Shown here piece after piece: positions 1-7,432 of a DNA stretch of 64,000 nt (the first letter of the stretch is position 1; each line of letters begins with the position of its first letter). A program made the translations under genes and the position numbers. This DNA is from Halieaceae bacterium (GTDB lineage: Bacteria; Pseudomonadota; Gammaproteobacteria; Pseudomonadales; Halieaceae). A model generated the notes under the pieces. It was given only the letters and a program-made list of their open reading frames with translations, searched no databases and was not told the origin of the DNA. The DNA lies in contig CACOYM010000008.1 of the NCBI GenBank assembly GCA_902631395.1, forward strand, positions 43,899-107,898, given 5' to 3'.

Positions 1-228
1 TTCGTAGCATTGCAGCCTGACCAGGGGTCGGTCGACTACCATCGCGCAGGTTTTTGCTAGCTCGGTCTTGCCGACGCCTGGCGGGCCCTCGATCAGCATG
101 GGCTTCTCCAGAGCAGCCGCTAATCGAACCACTGTGGCGATCCGGCGGGTGCAAATATAGCCCGCACACTCAAAAGCCTGCTGAATTGCATCGACATCGT
201 GCAGGGCGGGATAGTGGTTATCAGACAC
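1..228 (-). CDS. MoxR-family AAA+ ATPase, N-terminal part (runs off the window)
   Basis: The first 76 codons of an AAA+ ATPase are present; the rest lies beyond the left edge. A Walker A motif, GPPGVGKTEL, is visible at about residues 50-59, preceded by the helical segment usual in MoxR/CoxD-like ATPases. These proteins typically work with a von Willebrand A-domain partner as metal-insertion or maturation chaperones. The start is GTG at 226-228, preceded by a GAGAG purine run, 23 bases after the moaA stop on the same strand, so the two genes are probably cotranscribed. The partner and exact subfamily cannot be judged from this fragment. Confidence 0.75.
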   Translation of the reverse strand, partial: MSDNHYPALHDVDAIQQAFECAGYICTRRIATVVRLAAALEKPMLIEGPPGVGKTELAKTCAMVVDRPLVRLQCYE

Positions 229-251
229 AGGGTTCTCTCAGTTTAATTAAG

Positions 252-1256
252 TTAGCCACCTGTCGCATTCATGAACCGAACGATCTGTGGTTCATTAGGC
301 CGGTCAAAGATATGTCGCTCAGGCTTGATGGACAGGCTGTCTATGATAAAGGTTTTAATGTCCTCATCGCTGTAGCCAGAGCGAAGCAGGTCACGCAAGT
401 CTATGGATTCTTCGTTACCAAGGCACATGAGTAAACGGCCCTCGGCGCTAATGCGCAGCCGATTACACTGTGAACAGAAGTTGTGGCTGTGCGGTGAGAT
501 GAATCCTACCTCGGTGCGGGTACCCGCAATGCGAAAGTCTCTCGAGGGACCTGCGTCTGCCCTACTGCTAAGCGCTTGTAGCTCAAAGTGCTGCTCGAGT
601 TCCGCTTTTATGTCGTCCGATGACACATAGGCGAGAGCCTTGCCTCCTACGTTGACGTGACCAAGCGGCATTTCTTCAATGAAGGCAATGTGGATGTTTT
701 TGTCGATAGCGAAGCGCGTTAGAGATAGCGTTTCATCGCGGTTGACCCCGTTTAGGATCACTGCATTGAGCCGGATCCGCTTGAGGCCCACGGTAATGGC
801 GGCCTCAATGCCCCTTATCACAGCATCGAGATGACCGATACGCGTAATCGCGTGAAAACGTGACGGGCTTAGACTATCCAAGCTTATATTAACTGAGCTA
901 ACACCTGCGTCGCGCAAATGAGTCGCTTGCTTGGCAAGCTGACTGCCGTTGGTGGTCAGAGCAAGTGTCTCGAGGCCGGGCAGCTCGCCTAGGCCAGCGA
1001 AAAGTTCGTCGACGCCGCGGCGAATCAGGGGTTCTCCACCCGTTACGCGTATCTTACGAACCCCGAGCTCTGTGAAAAGTCGAGCTGTTCTGATCAATTC
1101 CTCAATCGTCAGTACCCCTGCGCGGGGCAGGAATTCCATGGTCTCGGCCATGCAATATTGACATCGAAAGTCGCAGCGATCAGTGACGGAGAGACGCAGA
1201 TAGGAGATCCGGCGATCGAAGCTATCAATCAGCTGCGCGGGAGGAGTGGGCGGCAT
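252..1256 (-). CDS. moaA: GTP 3',8-cyclase MoaA (molybdenum cofactor biosynthesis)
   Basis: This is the radical-SAM enzyme that begins molybdopterin synthesis from GTP, here 334 residues. The SAM-binding [4Fe-4S] motif CDFRCQYC (CxxxCxxC) lies at about residues 28-35. The C-terminal cluster cysteines are in FCSQCNRL and LLMCLG, and the chain ends in the conserved Gly-Gly tail. The frame stays open upstream to an ATG at 1298. The ATG at 1256 was preferred because MoaA proteins begin shortly before the SFDRRISYLRLS segment and because the longer form would leave only 3 bases to the divergent transporter gene. No Moco riboswitch fits in the 45-base divergent gap. Confidence 0.93.
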   Translation of the reverse strand: MPPTPPAQLIDSFDRRISYLRLSVTDRCDFRCQYCMAETMEFLPRAGVLTIEELIRTARLFTELGVRKIRVTGGEPLIRRGVDELFAGLGELPGLETLALTTNGSQLAKQATHLRDAGVSSVNISLDSLSPSRFHAITRIGHLDAVIRGIEAAITVGLKRIRLNAVILNGVNRDETLSLTRFAIDKNIHIAFIEEMPLGHVNVGGKALAYVSSDDIKAELEQHFELQALSSRADAGPSRDFRIAGTRTEVGFISPHSHNFCSQCNRLRISAEGRLLMCLGNEESIDLRDLLRSGYSDEDIKTFIIDSLSIKPERHIFDRPNEPQIVRFMNATGG

Positions 1257-1301
1257 GTCGGGGAGTTTACACAAGATCGAATGTTGGAGAGGATACAATA
1301 G

Positions 1302-2693
1302 ATGACGCTGACGACATACCTTGATCCTAGAGAGACCATTTTCCCCGGCGTGGTTTCCGGTCTGTGTCTCGCCTTTTTGCTATCCGCCGCCGAGCAAACC
1401 CAACCGATCATGGTCACCTCGGTCGTGGCATGGCTGTGTATGATGTGGTGGATTTTTGAACCCATACCTATCCCGGTTACATCGCTGCTGCCGATAGCAG
1501 TGTTTCCCGTAACGGGTATTCTCAGTGCCGAGCAGGTGGCTGCGTCTGTAGGTTCGCCGCTGATTATTCTTTTGATGGGCGGGTTTTTGCTGTCCCGGGG
1601 CATGGAGAGCACTGGCGCGCATCACAGGATTGCCCTGACGGTCGTCAACCTAGTGGGCGGACAGCGGCCTCGCCAGCTCGTGCTGGGTTTCATGTTGGCT
1701 GGCGCGTTGCTCAGCATGTGGATCTCCAATACCGCGTCTGTTCTGATGCTCATGCCAGTGGCGCTAGCTGTGCTCGCCTCCTGTTCAGATCGAGCGCAAC
1801 TGGCACCGCCGCTGCTGCTGGGATTAGCTTGGTCTTGCAGTATTGGTGGGCTGGGCACACCCATTGGGACGCCGCCTAATCTGATTCTTGTCCAGGTCCT
1901 TCAGGAAAATACAGGGCAAGTGGTCAGCTTTAGCCAGTGGATGTCGTGGGGTTTGCCTGTCGTTAGCATGCTGCTACCTCTTGCGTGGTTGTGGGTCACT
2001 CGGAGTGTGCCCCGTGAGCTGGATATAGTGCTCCCCGAAGCCGGTCCATGGCGCAGTGCTGAGCGGCGGGTGCTGTTTATCTTTGGGCTGACGGCGCTGG
2101 CATGGATTACGCGCGCGGAACCCTTTGGCGGTTGGCAGCAGTGGATGGACTTGCCCACCTCTAATGACGCATCTGTCGCCTTGCTGGCGGTGATAGCTTT
2201 GTTCGTTGTGCGGGACCGTCGGGGTAATGCGCTTATTACCTGGCAGCAGGCGAGCCAAATTCCCTGGGGGGTACTGCTTTTATTCGGCGGCGGCATTTGT
2301 TTAGCGCGTGCTTTTATCGCCTCGGGCCTCAGCAATGAAGTGGGAGAAGCGATGACATTGGTCACGAAGCTGCCCAGCTTTGCTACGGTGTTACTGCTAG
2401 CGCTCTGCGTGACATTCCTCACCGAGGCAACCTCTAATACCGCTACCACGGCCTTGCTGATGCCCATACTGGTGGCAGTGGCAATCGCCTCGGAAATAGA
2501 TCCGCTTTGGTTGATGGTCCCGGCAGCGCTCAGCGCTAGTTGTGCCTTCATGCTACCTGTAGCGACGGCACCCAACGCGGTCGCTTTTGGGAGTGGCGAG
2601 TTGTCCATACGGCGCATGGTGCGAGAGGGGTTTGTGTTGAATCTGATCGGAGCGGGGGTGATTGCCAGCGTTGCTTGGCTGATATTGCTTTAG
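1302..2693 (+). CDS. DASS/SLC13-family sodium-coupled carboxylate transporter
   Basis: This 463-residue inner-membrane protein has many hydrophobic segments and belongs to the divalent anion:Na+ symporter family. Both family SNT motifs are present: ISNTASVLMLMP in the first half and TEATSNTATTALLMP in the second. GTPPNLILV follows the first re-entrant region. In characterised members these motifs bind sodium and a C4-dicarboxylate or citrate, so import of succinate, malate or fumarate is likely, but the substrate is not determined. A GAGAGGA sequence precedes the ATG. It is divergent from moaA. Confidence 0.85.
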   Translation: MTLTTYLDPRETIFPGVVSGLCLAFLLSAAEQTQPIMVTSVVAWLCMMWWIFEPIPIPVTSLLPIAVFPVTGILSAEQVAASVGSPLIILLMGGFLLSRGMESTGAHHRIALTVVNLVGGQRPRQLVLGFMLAGALLSMWISNTASVLMLMPVALAVLASCSDRAQLAPPLLLGLAWSCSIGGLGTPIGTPPNLILVQVLQENTGQVVSFSQWMSWGLPVVSMLLPLAWLWVTRSVPRELDIVLPEAGPWRSAERRVLFIFGLTALAWITRAEPFGGWQQWMDLPTSNDASVALLAVIALFVVRDRRGNALITWQQASQIPWGVLLLFGGGICLARAFIASGLSNEVGEAMTLVTKLPSFATVLLLALCVTFLTEATSNTATTALLMPILVAVAIASEIDPLWLMVPAALSASCAFMLPVATAPNAVAFGSGELSIRRMVREGFVLNLIGAGVIASVAWLILL

Positions 2694-2875
2694 ACTGTTT
2701 TAAGGGAGTCACAGATGCAGGTGCCGGTGTGCCGATGCTACTTTGGCTTGAGGCTCTGGGGGGACTCCATCGAGAAGAAATCGCTTCCCCGGCGCATCTC
2801 GGCAAATTGATAGACAGGCCGGGTGCATTGTTACTGCGCGTCCTGATTATGCGGGGCGCGCAGCGCAGGAGTTCA

Positions 2876-3358
2876 TCAGAGTAGCGCCATCATGGTCTCG
2901 GCAGAGCTGACGTCGACACCAGGCCCTTCCTCAACGTTGAGATGTGTGATGTGGCCGTCTTCCGCAATCAGGGCATACCGCTGACTACGCATGGCCATTC
3001 CGAACCCAGTAGCATCCATCTCGAGGCCAAGGGCTTGTGTGAACTCCCCATTGCCATCGGCCAACATCACGAGCGAATCGTTAGAGTTTTGCGCCTCGCC
3101 CCAAGCATGCATTACGAACACGTCGTTTACAGACAGACAAATTATTCCGTCCACTCCCATCTCTTTGATTTTATCCGCGTTGGCGACGTAACCCGGTAAG
3201 TGGGTCATCGAGCACCCGGGGGTAAAGGCTCCCGGGACGGCGAACATTAAGATTTTGTTATTGTTGAAAAGGTCTGCAGTCGAAACTGGCGCGGGGCCCT
3301 CGCTACCCATAACGGACAAGGTACAGTTTGGGATGCAATCTCCTACGGCGATAGTCAT
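2876..3358 (-). CDS. Prx5-type peroxiredoxin (redoxin domain)
   Basis: This 160-residue thiol peroxidase belongs to the Prx5 subfamily. The peroxidatic motif VPGAFTPGCSMTHLPGY carries the catalytic Cys in the PxxxTxxC context. No second resolving Cys is evident near the C-terminus, and no fused glutaredoxin domain is present, so an external thiol is probably the reductant. GGAG stands 8 bases before the ATG. The gene converges with the DASS transporter; the roughly 180-base gap between them shows no convincing gene. Confidence 0.9.
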   Translation of the reverse strand: MTIAVGDCIPNCTLSVMGSEGPAPVSTADLFNNNKILMFAVPGAFTPGCSMTHLPGYVANADKIKEMGVDGIICLSVNDVFVMHAWGEAQNSNDSLVMLADGNGEFTQALGLEMDATGFGMAMRSQRYALIAEDGHITHLNVEEGPGVDVSSAETMMALL

Positions 3359-3452
3359 GATTTAGCTCCATTCTTTTCAGGTTCAGACTCGGTTGTCACT
3401 CTTTCGCGCTTGATGCCGCGCAGCCAGCTACTTACAACCGTTGAATAGTACC

Positions 3453-4115
3453 TCATGCACCGCGATCGTCGAGTAGTCGAGCGTTGATTTGTTCACATTC
3501 TGCGTAGAAATTGGCCTGTTTGTCGCCTAGGTAGGGGGCGCAATGCGATAAAACCTGCAACACCGCCCTATGAACCGTTTGCTGTGGTGACACAGGGTCT
3601 GCCGACAGCTGCTCAAAATTGAGCCAGTGCATGAGCGTCAGCGCCATGCTGTCCGACACATGTTGGAGGCGCTGTGGTTGCGAGCTGATATCGACGGAAA
3701 CGAGTAAGGTGGTGGCGAGCTGCCTCGCCGCCTCTTTTTTTAACGACATCAATCTGCGCATGCCGCGATCTATGTCTGGATATCGCTGCATTAAATCGTT
3801 TTGATTGGAGTAAAGGAAACGAACGTCGTACATGGTTTCCAGCAAAACCGTCAAAAATAGCCAGCTACGCTCGAGTGCATTCTCGTCCTCGAGAAAAGAT
3901 GATTCCAGAATGGGTGTCGCGAGAATACCAGCCAATGCTCGATAGTATCTCGTAAATAGGGCGCCGAGAATCGCGTCTTTTCCCTTGAAGTGGTAATAAA
4001 GATTTCCGGGACTCATATCGAGCTCTAGAGCGATATCGCTGGCGGTCACATTGCGCTCACCCCGTTCGTTGAAAAGCTGGGTGGCGGTAATCAGAATGCG
4101 CTCGGATGTCCTCAT
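3453..4115 (-). CDS. TetR/AcrR-family transcriptional regulator
   Basis: The protein is 220 residues. A typical TetR N-terminal DNA-binding domain occupies about residues 1-50 (RILITATQLFNERGERNVTASDIA, then the recognition segment MSPGNLYYHFKGKDAIL). A variable helical ligand-binding domain follows. It stands alone between the peroxiredoxin gene and the phasin gene on the same strand. The target is unknown; local control of its neighbours is possible but no operator was identified nearby. Confidence 0.85.
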   Translation of the reverse strand: MRTSERILITATQLFNERGERNVTASDIALELDMSPGNLYYHFKGKDAILGALFTRYYRALAGILATPILESSFLEDENALERSWLFLTVLLETMYDVRFLYSNQNDLMQRYPDIDRGMRRLMSLKKEAARQLATTLLVSVDISSQPQRLQHVSDSMALTLMHWLNFEQLSADPVSPQQTVHRAVLQVLSHCAPYLGDKQANFYAECEQINARLLDDRGA

Positions 4116-4268
4116 CAGCTGAGAGTGTAACTGATGAAGCGGAGTGTGATGTGTTAGTAATGCGCCCTCGGCGCGTCGTTTGTGAGCGCCTCGCTTGCCT
4201 TCGGCGAGCAGCAGTGTCAGCGTGCAGGGTGGACGATTCCTCGTGCTGGAGGCCCCTCAATATCCGTC

Positions 4269-4297
4269 AAAAAATAAAAAGGGAAGCAGCGCTCCCC
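4269..4297 (-). terminator. Rho-independent terminator of the phasin-like gene
   Basis: Read on the minus strand, GGGAGC and GCTTCCC pair around a short loop with one bulged base. A T-rich run (plus-strand A tract 4269-4280) follows. It lies about 30 bases after the phasin-like stop codon. Confidence 0.7.
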
Positions 4298-4324
4298 TCC
4301 AAAAAACGCCTTTCAAGGGACAGT

Positions 4325-4807
4325 TCAAGCGGCCTTGCCAAACTTGGACTTCAGATCGTCGAATCGTGACTTTGCCTTCTTCATTTGTGCTTCCAGCTTC
4401 GACCGGTCAGCCAGTGAATCGAGTTCAAGATCAGCCAGCGCTTTCAGTGCCTCTCTCTCAACCGCGGTACCGCGCTTGATTAACGATTTATATAGATCTT
4501 CGGCTTGCTTGCGACGCTCAGTCAGGTGGCTCTGCGCCTCATCGACCTGCTCTTGCAGGCTGGAAAACTGTTCCAGAACCTGATCGTAGGCTTTTCCGTA
4601 AACGCCGAGGCCTGCGAGCAGTGCATTGCGACCGGAGTTGATCGCTTTAGGTCGCGCTCTGGTCTTGGTTTTAGTTGCTGTCTTGGCCTTGGTTTTTGCG
4701 CTCGACTTTTTTTTTGTCGGTGCCTTCTTCGCTTTAGCTGGTGCTTTCTTCACCACTGCCTCTTTCTCCGAGGCTTTGGGTGTTGCTCTGGTTTTGGCTG
4801 TTGCCAT
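4325..4807 (-). CDS. Phasin-like PHA granule-associated protein with basic Lys/Ala/Pro tail
   Basis: The first 55 or so of 160 residues are an Ala/Lys/Pro-rich, histone H1-like tail (KKAPAKAKKAPTKKK and similar). From about residue 57 a phasin domain begins (GRNALLAGLGVYGKAYDQV), continuing as a long amphipathic or coiled-coil helix with heavy Lys/Glu content. Phasins coat polyhydroxyalkanoate granules; PhaF-type members use a basic tail to tie granules to the nucleoid. In the PhaF proteins I know the tail is C-terminal, so the order looks reversed here. GAGGAG lies 8 bases before the ATG. A PHA-system protein is also encoded at 13552. Confidence 0.8.
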   Translation of the reverse strand: MATAKTRATPKASEKEAVVKKAPAKAKKAPTKKKSSAKTKAKTATKTKTRARPKAINSGRNALLAGLGVYGKAYDQVLEQFSSLQEQVDEAQSHLTERRKQAEDLYKSLIKRGTAVEREALKALADLELDSLADRSKLEAQMKKAKSRFDDLKSKFGKAA

Positions 4808-4968
4808 GCATTTCTCCTCACTAAATCAAAACGTTTGTATCATAGAGAGTGCCGTCGGAAATTAGAATCTGCCCTCTAAAAACCTTGGTCACCTTGGCAA
4901 TTTTCCACAGGCTGAAATAAAGTTGCGAAGAACCCGTCAATTCATCTCGTGTCCAGAGGGTATTAGCG

Positions 4969-6003
4969 ATGGGAACAACGTTAAAAGTGTTGGCGGTCCT
5001 TGGCGCTTTACTCGCGCTGGCTATCCTAATGTTATTGCGGGATGGCGAGAAAATAGTCCCGCAAGGGGTAGGTAGGGTTGAACTGGAAGCAGGTGAGTTC
5101 GAGGCATTCCCGCTCCCTGATTACGCGGCCGATGTTGTCAGTGATGACTATAAAAGCTACTTCATTGAAGTCGAGCCCGGGATCAAAATCCATGTGCTTG
5201 AGGTCGGTCAGGGGTACCCGGTTTATCTACAACACGGGAATCCGACAACGGGTTTGCTATATCGAAAGGTAGCTGCATCGTTACCTTTGAATCGCGTCAG
5301 GGTCATTATGCCGACCATGGTAGGTCTTGGGTACTCGACCAAGATTCCCGCAAGTCAGCACACCCTCGCCAATCACATGCGCTGGATGCACACAGCTTTA
5401 AAGACACTTGACCTCGCTGAGCTAGTTTATGTGGGCCAGGATTGGGGTGGGCCAGTGGGAATGGGAGCTTTGTCACTGTCACCAGGGGTGCTGAAAGGAG
5501 CTGTGCTTATGAATACAGGGTTTCGTGCTCCTCGTGCACCCATGGATTTAAGCAGAGCACATGCGCTGGTGAAAACACCGCTTGTTGGTGAGCTGGTGGT
5601 CGAGGGGATGTCTCCCATGTTTTTTAAGCGGCTGGCAGAGGTGCAGGGTGACCCCGCTACGATGCCAACCGAAGTGATAGATCTGTATCGTCGACCTTTG
5701 CAGCAGAGCGGCAATGCGAAAGCGACGCTGGCGCTAATGCGAATGGTGGCAGATGGACCTGACCATGCCAGTTCGCCCGCGCTGCGGGACATTGAGCGCT
5801 ATGTGGAGAAATTGGACATCCCGGCAGAGCTCATCTGGGGAATGAGCGATCCCATTCTGGCCAAGGGCCTGCCCGTTATGCAGAAAATGTTTCCAACTGC
5901 GCCCACCACTGAGACCAATGCTGGCCATTTCCTGCAGGAAGAGGTGCCGGACATCATTGCAGCAGCGGTTATGCGCGTTGTGTCTGCCGCACAGAGTAAA
6001 TGA
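4969..6003 (+). CDS. Membrane-anchored alpha/beta hydrolase, haloalkane dehalogenase-like
   Basis: This 344-residue protein opens with one hydrophobic anchor segment (about residues 5-24). The hydrolase fold carries HGNPTTG at residues 89-95, with oxyanion/halide-type Asn91. The nucleophile elbow is GQDWGG, with Asp158 followed by Trp159. Asp294 (GMSDP) and His320 (GHFLQEE) complete a likely triad. Asp as nucleophile with an adjacent Trp and HGNP is the pattern of haloalkane dehalogenases rather than ordinary Ser esterases. Epoxide hydrolases also use Asp, so dehalogenase activity is an inference. GAGGG precedes the ATG. Confidence 0.75.
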   Translation: MGTTLKVLAVLGALLALAILMLLRDGEKIVPQGVGRVELEAGEFEAFPLPDYAADVVSDDYKSYFIEVEPGIKIHVLEVGQGYPVYLQHGNPTTGLLYRKVAASLPLNRVRVIMPTMVGLGYSTKIPASQHTLANHMRWMHTALKTLDLAELVYVGQDWGGPVGMGALSLSPGVLKGAVLMNTGFRAPRAPMDLSRAHALVKTPLVGELVVEGMSPMFFKRLAEVQGDPATMPTEVIDLYRRPLQQSGNAKATLALMRMVADGPDHASSPALRDIERYVEKLDIPAELIWGMSDPILAKGLPVMQKMFPTAPTTETNAGHFLQEEVPDIIAAAVMRVVSAAQSK

Positions 6004-6238
6004 GCAGAGCTTTGGACAATCTCGTTTGTTAGCTTTGCATACTGGCCCAAATGCCCCTTAACGCGTAGTGCGTTAAAATCTTCGAACTGCAGGCGGGTCC
6101 GCATGCTTACGCAAGAATGCGGTGTGCCTCAGAGGGGCGATCAACATGGTTTGCAAGGTGGCAAATTGAAGGGCGGCAGACCTTGAAGGCCATCCTAGAG
6201 AACCTATCAAGAAAATTAACGGAGCAGAGCGACCTTTC

Positions 6239-7432
6239 GTGACAGAAACCAGCCAGAAGAGCAGTCGCTTTAGCCGACGCCGGTTATTCGGTTCGGTGGC
6301 GTTTACGGGCGCGGGTTTGGCGTTCTGTTTTTTAGTATTGGTCGGCAAGCCTGCAACTCAGCCGACGCAAATTCTGGAGGCACGGCGGCCTTTAGTCGAT
6401 GTCATCACTGCTTTGCCCTCGGACCATAGCATCACGGTGCGCACTCAGGGAACGGTAGAACCGGTCCGGCGGGTGGGACTCGTAGCGCAGGTCAGTGGCA
6501 AGGTTGAAGCGGTCAGCGACTTGTTTCTCGACGGGCGTTTTTTTAAAGCGGGCGACACGCTCTTACAGCTTGAAAAAGCAGATTACGAATTTGCCATTGC
6601 CAGAGCCCGAGCGCAGGAAGCTGCAGCGGCGCAGCGAGTGGCAGAAGAACGTGGCCGCAACCAGCAAGCGCAGCGCGAATGGCGCGATCTTGGTGCTAGT
6701 GAAGCCAATGAACTCTTCCTGCGGAAACCTCAGCTTCGTGCGGCTGAAGCCTCATTGGTGGCTGCCAAAGCTGATGTAGCGGCAGCCGAGTTGGCACTGG
6801 ATCGCACCACAGTCAGGGCTCCTTTTGACGGGCGGCTTGAGAGCAAATCAGCTGATATTGGGCAGTTTGTAGCGCCCGGCACCGTATTGGCGCAGGTTTA
6901 TGCTACCGATCGGATAGAGGTGCATCTGCCTATCAGTGACTCGCAGTTGGCGCTTTTAGACCTTCCCTTGTTTGAGACAACCGCTACCATTTACCCCGCG
7001 GTTATTCTAAGCGCACGTTTTGGTGGCGAGCGCTGGCAATGGCTGGGGGAGATATCTAGGGTTGAGGCGAGAATCGATCGCGATAGCAGAGTGACCTTCG
7101 CCATCGCAGAGGTGAGTAATCCTTTCGCCGAGAGTGACTCAGAGCGCCCCCCACTAACGCCAGGCCTATTTGTTGAGGCCAGTATCGCCGGCAAGCCCAT
7201 TCGACAGTCTGTCGAATTGCCTGCAACAGCTTTGCGGGGCGATAACACGGTGCTCTTGGTGAATGAAAATAGTCGTCTCGAGCGCTTGCCGGTGGAGCTT
7301 TTGCGGCGTGAGCGCGACCGCGTCTGGGTAAGAGGTATTGCGGCTGGTCAGAACGTGGTGGCCGAGCAGAGTGGCCTTTTGGCTGCTGGCGCTACGATTG
7401 AAATCGCGCGTGTTAAGGAAAACAATGGCTGA
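6239..7432 (+). CDS. RND efflux periplasmic adaptor (membrane fusion protein)
   Basis: This 397-residue HlyD/AcrA-type adaptor links an RND pump to an outer-membrane channel. The N-terminus has a basic stretch and one hydrophobic segment (about residues 21-38). Then come the first lipoyl half-motif, an Ala/Glu/Arg-rich coiled-coil hairpin (about 115-190), the second lipoyl half (TTVRAPFDGRLESKSADIGQ) and beta-barrel domains. The start is GTG, with GGAGCAG upstream. Its stop codon overlaps the start of the pump gene, so the two are translationally coupled. No outer-membrane factor gene is next to them. Confidence 0.9.
   Translation: MTETSQKSSRFSRRRLFGSVAFTGAGLAFCFLVLVGKPATQPTQILEARRPLVDVITALPSDHSITVRTQGTVEPVRRVGLVAQVSGKVEAVSDLFLDGRFFKAGDTLLQLEKADYEFAIARARAQEAAAAQRVAEERGRNQQAQREWRDLGASEANELFLRKPQLRAAEASLVAAKADVAAAELALDRTTVRAPFDGRLESKSADIGQFVAPGTVLAQVYATDRIEVHLPISDSQLALLDLPLFETTATIYPAVILSARFGGERWQWLGEISRVEARIDRDSRVTFAIAEVSNPFAESDSERPPLTPGLFVEASIAGKPIRQSVELPATALRGDNTVLLVNENSRLERLPVELLRRERDRVWVRGIAAGQNVVAEQSGLLAAGATIEIARVKENNG

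Noticed and set aside
54..434. 126-residue plus-strand frame at the left edge
   Set aside because: It is antisense to the MoxR-type ATPase start and the moaA 3' end, both of which have clear motifs.
1901..2617. 238-residue minus-strand frame
   Set aside because: It lies wholly inside the transporter gene; composition is that of a reverse-frame shadow and no domain is recognisable.
2715..2810. Short plus-strand frame of 31 residues with GGGAG upstream, after the transporter
   Set aside because: The Shine-Dalgarno sequence is good but the peptide matches nothing I know; too weak to call without conservation or expression data.
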